Shown: positions 52,401-61,200 of the stretch, piece by piece
Numbering within the stretch: the first letter of the stretch is position 1
Layout: each line of letters starts with the position of its first letter
Assembly (NCBI GenBank): GCA_905178155.1
Contig: CAJINV010000001.1
Location: forward strand, 13,842,664-13,906,663
From: Amoebophrya sp. A120
Taxonomy: Eukaryota > Sar > Dinophyceae > Syndiniales > Amoebophryaceae
DNA length: 64,000 bases
Reading direction: 5' to 3'
Position numbers and translations under genes: made by a program
The notes under the pieces: generated by a model
What the model saw: only the letters and a program-made list of their open reading frames with translations
What the model was told of the DNA's origin: nothing
Databases searched by the model: none

Positions 52401-55400
52401 TCGATATGGGGAGGGGGAATTTTTCCTCACAATATCGACGCCACTTTGTTCAGCACGATGTACGCAGACATCGAATACAACGACGAGATCCGAAAGATCT
52501 ACGAGCTAAAGTCGATCGAGAAGGCGGACGTGCTGCGGAATGTGGAGGCGAAGGTGCGCGTGGCTTTCCGCTACAACCATGCGACCGTGAAGCCGTACCA
52601 GATGATTACCGACGCGAACTTCAAGACCGCCTTCACGAAGGCGATGAGCAACGCGATCGCGGCCGAAGACAAAAACGGCCAGTTGGAAGACATCAGTGAC
52701 AAGATTCTCGTTTCCATCGTCGACATTGCGCGCAAGAGCAGGTACCCGTCGGAGCTGAAAAGCGACTTGCCGCCGCCTAAATCTGGTGCACGCCAACTGC
52801 TTTTCGATGAAGACAATATCGCGAGAAGCACTGATGCCGTCGTCCAAGGTGGAGTCCGGAAGGCGAAGAAGCGCGACGAACGGAAGGAGAGCTGGATGAC
52901 GCGGTATCTGGGGCAAATCGCCGCCTCGGGCTCGGGGGGGTCTGCGACCGAAAGTAAAGAGGAGGAGGAAACGAGGTTGCAGATTGCCTGGGATGAGATG
53001 CGATTCCAGATGGATTGGAACGATGAAGATAACCCGTACGGAACCCTGTTGCAGCACCCGGGTGCGGATGTCGATCCGTTCTCTGACGAGGTGCAAAGCC
53101 AGGTCCTGAAGGCCACGCGGGAGAGAAACAGCAACAGCGATCAGCACCAGCGGCCCAGGAGGAGGAAAACAATAACTCATGGAAGAACTACTTCTTCCAC
53201 GAGAAGCAGCAGGCCGTCGTTCTCTGGGCGTGAGCTCGCCGTCGCACCCACGGGGGGCGCACCAGCCACGGTGAACGACTATGGTGGAGATGCCTCCCAG
53301 CACACCACCAAGGCAGCTACCTACTTAGCCCGCGCCACGCTTCCCGACGGCACGGTGGAGTGGGACATCACTTACTTCGTCAATAAGCGCTTCTACCTGC
53401 AGGTCGTGGGTGCCCTGACGAAGAGCAACTTTACGAACATCTTTGAGAACGAGTTCAAGGCGCAGATCGCCGCGATCCCCGCCCTGGCCGCGAAACTCCC
53501 CCCGGAGTACATCAAGGTCACGAAGAGCAGCCGGCGGTACGCGTTCAACACCACGTATTTGCCCGTGAAGCCGGAGACGGGACGCGGGGCGTGGCAGTGG
53601 GACGCACCGCTGGACGCCTACAAGGTGTACATCAAGAACAAAGCGGCGTGGCACCACCCTGAGATGCCGCTGATGGGGCAGTACTACCAGCGAAACAAGT
53701 TTCCCTACCGGCAAGTCGCCCTCCTCGACACGCTGGTCTACCAGACCCGCGCGACCCTCGAGGAGTGCCCCCACGAGGCCTATTCCTACCGCTACGTGAC
53801 CCAGTACGCGAACCGGCGGGCGAGCATCTACGGAATCAACGCGCCGAAGGCGACCGACATTTTCAACTGCGTCACCGATGAGATGCAGGATCTGGCCTAC
53901 GACCCGTCCATCGACACCGAGGGCTTTTCCTACCTGGGCAACACCGTGTACGCCCGGTTCGTCGGCATGGAGGGCGACCACACGGCCGGCGACATCGACG
54001 AGTGGTGGCGGATCGGGTGGCTGGACCTGCAGACCACCAAGGTGGTGGTCTCCACCATGGTGTACACGCAGCAGGAGGAAATCTACACCTCGGTGTCCGC
54101 GCAGTTCGAGGTGGACCCTTCGGGGAAAGTCGAGGGGTTGTCCCGCTTCAAGTCCTACGTCGACTTGGAAGGCACGGGCCGGGCCGGCACCTTCATGGCG
54201 CTCGCGATCATCACGATTCTCTCCGTGCTGATCGGGACCGCGCACAGTCTGTACCTGGTCGCCTGCGGCAACCGGCCCACCATGGGGGTGATCTTCGAGT
54301 TCGTCAGCCGCATAATCCTCCTCGTCTTCAGCATCTGGCTGTTTGTCGGGTGGAACGGTCTGGCGGACTTCGTGGAAAAGTACGACAACCTGCTCGGGAC
54401 CTTTTTGCGGCTCAAGGACTTTGACCACTTGGGCCTCGTCGTCGCCATCGCGCGCTTTTTCATCGTGAAGGAAAAGATCCACAACGAGGTCTCCATGATC
54501 GAGCAGTACCGCATCATGGGCTTCTTCGTGGTCTTCATCCAGTTCCTCCAGCTGGTTTCCTACATGAACGTGCACCCCCGCGTCGCCGTGCTCACGTCCA
54601 CGCTGTCGAAGTCCGTGGACAACATGTGCCACTTTTTTCTCGTCTTTTTGATCCTCTACGTCGTGCTCGCCTACCTCGGGCACTGGATTTTCGGGGCGCT
54701 GGCGCCCGACGAGTTCGGCACCTTCGGGGAGGCGATGAGTTCGCAGTTCAAGATGATCATCGGGGAGTTTCCCTTCGACAGTTCTGGATATATGAACACG
54801 CTGGAGCAGAACATGTTTTTGCTCTACCTCTTCATGTACGCGATCATCGTGTTCTTCACCCTGATGAACTTCTTCCTCGCCATCGTGGTCGACGCCTTCA
54901 TCGTATCAAATGTAAAAATGTTTGGGTCTGGAGGAATGCAACTTGTCATGCTGTTTTTGGATTCTAAAAAAATTAGTGTTGCATGACCAGCAAGAAAGGT
55001 CCAGTTTGTGCTACGCGGAGAGGGCATTTCTCATGCGGAAGGCGCATCAGGAAGCCCTCTAAAAGTCTGTGATGCTATGTCCTGCATTCCAGGCTTCATG
55101 GGTCATGAAAAAACTGCATGACAAATCGCGCATTCTTCCAGACCCAGACATTTTTGCATTTGATACATCGAGGTGAAGGCGGAGATCGAGAACCAGGTCA
55201 CGGAGCGGTCCTTCCCCTTCGACTGCTATGCATTGCAAATATGTCTGGGGCTGGAAAAATGCCAGGTTTGTCATGCTCTGCTAGCATGACTGTCAAGTCT
55301 GTCATGTAAGGTACCCAAAACCGCCACTTTTGTGTCATGCAAAAATCCAGTTTCTCATGGTCATGCAAAATAGGCAACACCTAGCCTAGCGACTCAAAAA

Positions 55401-56738
55401 GCCGTCATTCCTGGCGTTCTCTTGATTCGCCAACCAGCATCACAAGTTTCCAGACCCAGACATACACATATTTGCATTTCATAACTGCGGGGACATGATC
55501 AAGGACGTCTACTGCCGCGCGTTCCGCCCCGGGTACGCGGACATCCACTCGTTGGCAAAACTGCTCGAGGAGGAGGAGGAGCGCGACGCGCCGGTGGCGG
55601 CTTTGTACGAGCAGGAGCGCAAATCGGCGGACGCGCCCTTCCACTACCCGGTCAACATGGCCGAGGTGATCGAGCTCATATCCGAGAAAAAAACGTTGTT
55701 AGTGTAAATTTGTGATGCGCAACATGCAAGATGATTGCGTCTGTCATGCTTGGCATGCGTCGTAGGGTCCATTAAAGGGCATTTTCACGCACTACCTGCG
55801 CGTGACAGGTTTTTGCTGTCATGCCAGACAAATTTGTAATGCTGTTCCTCCAAAAAAGTTACACCTACAGCGTTTTTTTTCTTGGATAGCTCACCTCCAT
55901 CTACCAGTACCCGAACGGCCCGCTGACGGAGGAGAACGCCATGGACTTTCTTGCACGCTACGGGGTGAAGATCCCGGACATGGTGAAGAAGTTCCACCGC
56001 TGCGAGCCCATGAAGGTGCTGTGCGTGCACGGCCGCGAGCTGATGAACGCGCACGGCGCGACGGGGCCGCAGGACTTGAACGCCGAGTGCAAGCAGGCTT
56101 TGTTGGACGAGGTGATCCACTTCACGGACAAGAGGCGAAAGTTGCGGGAGAAGTTCGAGACCCTTTCGAGCACCTCGGATCGCGGGAATCAGGACCGGAA
56201 GTTGCGCACCATGCGGTCGGCCTTGATGCAGGACGTGCTGGACAGAACGAGAACCTCTATGGGGGGGAGCAGTCCGGACAAGAACATCGACCCGACGTTG
56301 ATAGACCCCGCCACGGGCGAGAAGCTGTCCGTGGAACAGGTTAACCTGCAGATTCGCAACTCGAACAGTAAGACCGGGACGCCGGGCAAGTTTTTGTCCA
56401 AGGACCACAGCTACTCGCAGGACACGCTTAGCCGAATAGACGAACAGGGGCGGATAGAACAAAGACAGCCGAGTAAGCTCGACAGCAACATGGACTTCTT
56501 TGACCAGAACGGGTCGGGGTCAGAGGACGAAGCGGCAAAAAAGGCGCTGCCCGAGGGCGAAGCTGAGGAGGACCCGGAAGCCATGATGATAGCAAACAAG
56601 CCAAGTAGAGTGTTGGGCAAGCCCGGCGCGAAAGCCAAGACCCCGGTGTCTGTGGAGAAAAAGTTTATGGGACTCGAGGACGAGGCAAGTAGCGACGAAG
56701 AGGGGTGGGGCGAGCTCAAGGAACTCAAGAAGAAATAA
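40402..56738 (+). CDS. Giant polycystin-type cation channel (PKD2/TRPP-like), 13 exons
   Basis: Exons are 40402-40593, 40847-43820, 44147-44211, 44367-44463, 44720-47724, 47992-48937, 49672-50584, 50781-51473, 51801-52113, 52440-54903, 55171-55226, 55489-55678 and 55894-56738. The sum is 12753 nt, 4250 aa, with every join in frame. An EF-hand (DRDGDGELSRTE, residues 109-120) precedes the first membrane span (about 152-170). A very long ectodomain follows, with about a dozen diverged alpha/beta modules that each open with a strand such as LTLEVDFQV or LDLDVDFVV; linkers often carry RRL/RxL words. A polycystin (TOP)-like segment (GWLDLQTTKVVVSTM) precedes the C-terminal channel, about residues 3650-3890, with pore-like FKMIIGEF and last helix LMNFFLAIVVDAFI. 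The cytosolic tail is about 360 residues, acidic at the end. Two introns are GT-AG (40594-40846, 50585-50780); ten are mobile elements. It probably conducts cations at a membrane such as the flagellar or plasma membrane; ion selectivity is unknown. Confidence 0.85.
43821..44141. mobile_element. Introner-type element, 321 bp (family B)
   Basis: It begins TATCGAAAGGAAAAATCCCC and ends GGGATTTTTCCTTTTGATG, with terminal inverted repeats of about 35 bp including CCTCCCCATATCGA. The 5-bp repeats are CACCG at 43816-43820 and 44142-44146. Excision reads KATTDWNTASS in frame. The last base (G) departs from the usual ATA end. Confidence 0.9.
44212..44361. mobile_element. Introner-type element, 150 bp (family C)
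   Basis: It begins TATCCTGTGCAAAAGTATCG and ends CGATACTTTTGCAATGCATA. The 5-bp repeats are AAAAC at 44207-44211 and 44362-44366. Excision reads ALENYMVLM. It is the opposite-orientation relative of 8235-8384. Confidence 0.9.
44464..44714. mobile_element. Introner-type element, 251 bp (family A)
   Basis: It begins TATCAAATGCAAAAGTGTCT and ends ATATTTGCAATGCATA, with the terminal repeat core TGTCTGGGTCTGGAA. The 5-bp repeats are GAAGA at 44459-44463 and 44715-44719. Excision reads SSMKTALTNAL. Confidence 0.9.
47725..47986. mobile_element. Introner-type element, 262 bp (family A)
   Basis: It begins TATGGATTGCAAAAATGTCT and ends CATTTTTGCATTTGATA. The 5-bp repeats are TGGGA at 47720-47724 and 47987-47991. 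Excision reads NEGLGHSYHIS. The interior closely resembles 54904-55165 in the same orientation. Confidence 0.9.
48938..49666. mobile_element. Larger introner-like element, about 729 bp, GC-rich interior
   Basis: It begins TATGTAGTGAGGTC; the complement GACCTCACTA lies near the right end at about 49637, and a GTTTTTTTGA/TCAAAAAAAC pair lies further in, so the inverted repeat is imperfect and the right end has about 20 extra bases. The flanking 5-mers are ATTCG (48933-48937) and ATTGG (49667-49671), with one mismatch. Excision reads GNPFVVENYAEDE in frame. The interior holds several short GC palindromes such as GGCGGCCGCGAAAGCGGCCGCC (described here as GCGGCCGC arms). Confidence 0.7.
50585..50780 (+). 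other. GT-AG intron of the channel gene
   Basis: The donor GTATAA follows a phase-2 exon end, and the acceptor AAAAAACAG precedes GTTCAAG. Joining gives TQGAFKVKYV. It is AT-rich with no terminal inverted repeat, unlike the element introns on either side. Confidence 0.7.
51474..51795. mobile_element. Introner-type element, 322 bp (family B)
   Basis: It begins TACTGTGAGGAAAAATCCCC and ends GGTTTTTCATTTTAATA. The 5-bp repeats are GACGG at 51469-51473 and 51796-51800. Excision reads VFDDGTANPLTQ. The first three bases are TAC rather than TAT. Confidence 0.9.
52114..52434. mobile_element. Introner-type element, 321 bp (family B)
   Basis: It begins TATCAAAATGAAAAATCCCC and ends GAATTTTTCCTCACAATA. 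The 5-bp repeats are TCGAC at 52109-52113 and 52435-52439. Excision reads IPTFDATLFSTM. Confidence 0.9.
54904..55165. mobile_element. Introner-type element, 262 bp (family A)
   Basis: It begins TATCAAATGTAAAAATGTTT and ends CATTTTTGCATTTGATA. The 5-bp repeats are CATCG at 54899-54903 and 55166-55170. Excision reads VVDAFIEVKAEI, directly after the last pore helix. Confidence 0.9.
55227..55483. mobile_element. Introner-type element, 257 bp (family A)
   Basis: It begins TATGCATTGCAAATATGTCT and ends CATATTTGCATTTCATA. The 5-bp repeats are ACTGC at 55222-55226 and 55484-55488. Excision reads FPFDCGDMIKD. The exon between this element and the previous one is only 56 nt. Confidence 0.9.
55679..55888. 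mobile_element. Introner-type element, 210 bp (family D)
   Basis: It begins TATCCGAGAAAAAAACGTTG and ends CGTTTTTTTTCTTGGATA, with inverted repeats of about 28 bp. The 5-bp repeats are GCTCA at 55674-55678 and 55889-55893. Excision reads VIELTSIYQYP. Confidence 0.9.
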
Positions 56739-58237
56739 AAGAGAAATGTGTGAACTTATGTACTATGGGAATGATGTACCTCAAATTACTCAAATCCAAA
56801 TTTCTACCCAAGTTTTTAGTCCTCAATACCAGCATCGTAATTCTATTATGCATTTTCTGCTTCTTCCACCACGTTTTTTTTTCAAGACTCATTTCGAGTT
56901 TAAGCTTTGTGTACGTTGATGTTGTAGTTTCTAGCGTTTTTAACGTTGAGTGTAGCTGTCACAACAAGATCCTGTTTCCTTATACCGGTTTCTCATCAGC
57001 TTCAGCTATCAGTTTCTTTATCCTTACTTTGTACACACTGTTGGTCTATTGCATTTTTCTAACATTGTTCGGTGTAAAATCAGTGGTGTATGCTCTTCGA
57101 GCCCCGAGCATTGATTTCACGATTAGGTTTCCTCTTCTCTCGATAGCAGAACTACTTCGCGGATGCTTTGTTTCTTGAGTGATTTAGTAGAACTGCAGGT
57201 AGCATCAACAGCTCTTTTGACGGTTAGCTCGTGTAGCTTGTGTAGGATGAGCCTGACGCGTCATGGCTGCAGATACTTATGATGAATATGTGATTCCTTT
57301 TGACATTGTGACTGTTTTTCTGTTCTTGAAATTTTTTGACTGTAACCTAAAAACTTTATCGCCATACCACTAGTTTTTTCCGAAGCTGTAGACGATGAAC
57401 AGCAACCAATGCTAGCGAAGCAATACGCAAACGTATACAAGTTTTTTCCGCGTATGCAGCAAGGGCAATAAGGCGTATTGCGATCAACTTGCACTATTTC
57501 GTAGTTGTTTCTCAAAGAGAAGTGCGGGTGACTTTCTCTTTTGAACTTCTTTTTGCTTATATAAAAATCTACTCTCAACGTCAACAACAGATGAACTTGC
57601 AAGTTTGTAACTGTGATTCATCTGCTGGCGAAGAGCATGAAGGTATCTACGACATCAAAAACTTGCACAAGTTGCAGGCGTTATCTTCTGCCGAGTGGTA
57701 AGGCAGTTTGCGACTTGTTTCCTCACAGTGTGTTTCAGATATTTCAAGACGGGGCCGATGCATCAATATCATGTTGCCGTCGAATCTGAGCTAGTAATAC
57801 ATACTCGCCTCTTTGACCTTGTTGTTGTTTGTGTTTCCTCTTTTTGGGTCTTCTATTCGGGTCTTCTGCTTTCGGTGCAAGATTTTTTCCTTCCCGTGAT
57901 GATTGTTGTGCATTTTTTGGAAATTAATGGTCAACGAACTTGATATTCTGATGTTGGAAACGAGACGTTTGGAAGGCAAAGCTACAGAACTCGGTTTCTT
58001 TCTGCAGATCGTTTCTACACACCGTTCATGATCGTTGGACGGGCGACAAATCGCAGATCTATTTGTTTGCTGCAACTTAAACCGTGCTTTGCTGAGGTTG
58101 GTTTTGCGAGGAAAAACGGCAAAGTTTTAGTGGGTCCGTCTTCCGCATGGCATAAGGATGATCTGATGCAATAAAAGAAAAGGGACCACAGCTGGTTCTG
58201 GTACAAGATTAAGATACGAGATACACCGTCATCGAAG
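56739..58237. other. AT-rich intergenic region
   Basis: I see no supported gene, RNA or inverted-repeat element. The first part presumably holds the 3' UTR of the channel gene. Confidence 0.5.
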
Positions 58238-61200
58238 ATGGAAGAAGTTGTTCTTGACGCACATGAACAAGAGCAGGAGGCCGAGCATGAAGGAGCGCCC
58301 GCATCCAGCTTTTCTCTACCGCCGATGTCGTTGACGTCTGTAGCAGGCGTAGCGGCGGCGCATCGCAGCAGACTGAGCACTTTGCTCGCTCCGAAAAATG
58401 TTGCGGGCCAACATGCTGCTACACCGGGTGGAGCTTCTGCTTCAGGAGCGTTGATTGCAGCAGGGGGCTCAGGAGCCTGGAACTTTTTGGGCGGCAGGAG
58501 AAGCGTACAGTTCGCACGACCTCGCGGACATAGCATTGCAGCCCCGCAGTCATATGTGTTCCAGCAGGCCTGCGGCGCCGACGTTTTTGCGACAAGTAGC
58601 ACAGGAGCTCGTGCTCCTCCAAGCCAGGTTGCAGAGCACGAAGATCGCGGTTTCCTTCTTGGAGGGACACCGAGCGCTAGCACCGGAACTCCATCTCGGA
58701 CATCTATGGCGCCCCTGTCATTGTTGCGAAGAGAAGAGCAAGACCAGAATTTTGTCGGGAGACTTGCAACTACAGGATCCACGACCGTTGAAAGCAGGGA
58801 TCTGATGCACACACACCAGACAGGAAGTGGACGAGAGCAGCTCTCCAGTAGCTTTTTACTCAGCAGCAATGCTACCCGCGCAGCTGGTCATCGGGGGAGT
58901 GTGCAGCCCTTGTCCTCGGGGTCTTTCGGGAGCCGTCCCCGTGGCGCTTCGTTTGCGGTACTGTCCTCGGCAACATCTGGAGGATCATTCAAAGCTCCGC
59001 AGCTTTTGGCAGCACAAAATATGAGTGCTGCTGGTGTGGGACCGGACGAGGATCGGCCTAGTACCGGCACGGCGACGGTTGCGGATGGCGGTTTTTCTAG
59101 CGAATCCGGACAACTACATCTCTCCACTGCGAAGGGCGAAACTACCGGAAGGCACGAGGAAGAAAAGACAGGAACTGCCAGATCAGATGCATATGCAGGT
59201 GTTCCTCTTCCTACCCGCAAGACCACTGCGGGAGCTGCACGCCGACTGGCTGGAACCGGAATCTCTTATGGCGGGGATGCGTGGCGCGCGGCTGTGATCA
59301 TTCAAAAGTGGTTTCGCGGGGATCGAACAAGGAGGAAAGCCCAGGCGTTGCACCACGAATGGCAGACTTTGTTCCGGCAGTTGCACGCAATGGAGCGCAG
59401 GTGCAGTAATCCCTACGCAAACAGGTCCTGGCTTCGCGAGCACTCGGTGCCGGCGAAGCAGGAAAGGGACCTGTCGCTCGACAAATCTAGTAAGCGTGCG
59501 TCCGGGGGTTGTACTGCACGACCCACAAATAAAAACAACCGGAGTAGTCAGCAGGGACGACGGAACAACTCTAGCTCGGCAAATCGAGGAAGTAGCAGTA
59601 GCACCTCCGGCGCACCGGCGGACGCCGAGTCTGGTTCTGGCGAGGTGCAGATTTTCGTTCGATCACCGCGGAAAAAGTCGGTTTTTCGAAAGCTAGAACT
59701 CGATATGGGCAGCGGCGCGTGGTCCGTTGTGGCGCCCGCCGAAAGTGCTCCTGTGCCAGGTGGGACGACGACGCGTAATAGAGCGAGCACCGCGATCAAC
59801 GGCGCTCTATCGCCAGCAAGGTCGGGCTCTCTGTCCCCCGCGTCGAGCGTTGGAGGGGGCAGCGGTAGTACGAAAAACAAGTCTGCACTCGCACAAGTCT
59901 CTACTACCTTTACTTCACCACTGGCTCCGACTAGGCGAAGTCGAGCACTAGTGTCGTGTGATGGCAGCACAAAAATAAAGCCGACTGAGAACAGCACTAG
60001 ACGGCCTTCTCCTGTTTCCCAGCAAACAAAGGCGAATGTTGTTCCTGTGGTTCCACCTTCTCCGACGTCAAACGCAACTGCAAGTGCAAGGAGAGGCCGA
60101 GCAACAAGTGACAAAAAACCTACTCATTCAACATCCGGGTCTCGCTCCCCCTCACCAAGTCCAAGCCCGAGCAGCAACGCGACAAGCAGGCCGCGTGCAT
60201 CAACTAGCTCCGCTGCAGGTGGGAACGATAGTACAGTGGAAAAAAAGAAGTCGAGTTCCTCCAGCGCTTCTCGCGGAAGGAACAACATGAAGGATACGCC
60301 GAACGCAGACGGCAGCAATAGGAGGCCGCTGAAGGATAGCGAGAAGCGCATGATGACGGCAAGCGTGCAGCAGGCGCTGGCCTTGGCGGTGGCCGCGACT
60401 CCGAAAAATTTGAGTCCGCGCAACAGCCTGACGCCTCGCAACCTGAGTCCGCGGGGCAGCTTGACGCCGCGCAGCAGGGCGGGCAGCCTGTCGCCACGCA
60501 GTGCGAGCCCGCGGGGCAGCTTCAGTTTGCCGAATGGGAAATCTCTGGAGGAAACGCTGGGGACGCAGAAGGAGGTCCCGATCATGCAAGCGGACGGGGT
60601 GCTGCTGTTCCCGAAGCGTGAGGTACGCGCCTCGGACAGCCGAAGGTCCTCCGTGGCGGGGAGCGAGCGGTCGGATGACTCTGCCCCAGATATTCCCATG
60701 GATGAGAACCTGATTTTGGAAGAGCAAGAGAGCAGTAGAGCGATGAAGCAGAAGCTGCACCCGCAGGACAAAAACGAAGAGAAAAGCGTAGCGGAGCCGG
60801 AAAAGGGGGTAGAAGTGCCAACTTTGAGTGCGCGGGAAAACACCGATGAAATAAATGGGACCGCCACGACTTCGGAGGAAGTACAGGATGGCGAAAAATC
60901 TGAAAGAAACTTAACCCGTCCAGAAGAAGTAGAAGATCAAGACTCTAAGTCCTCAAAAATACAGACCACGACGACTAGCAACGACAATAAAACTTCTGAG
61001 CAAGGGAACAAAAACAAAAATTCCAACATCCCACAGAAAATATCTTCTACTTCTTCCGTTCCGACCGGTAGTCCTTCTTCCGTTCCGACCGGCAGTCCTT
61101 CTCCGACAGCACAGCAATGCGAGACCGATCGATTACTGCAGTCCGCGAACAGCAGCTCGACGTCTAACTCGAAAGAAAAAAGTTGGCGCCCATCGGTTCT

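Noticed and set aside
53325-54683. Long minus-strand ORF (452 codons) opposite the channel domain
   Set aside because: It is the antisense of exon sequence encoding clear membrane helices on the + strand; its composition (His, Val, Asp-rich) is typical of a shadow frame in GC-rich coding DNA.
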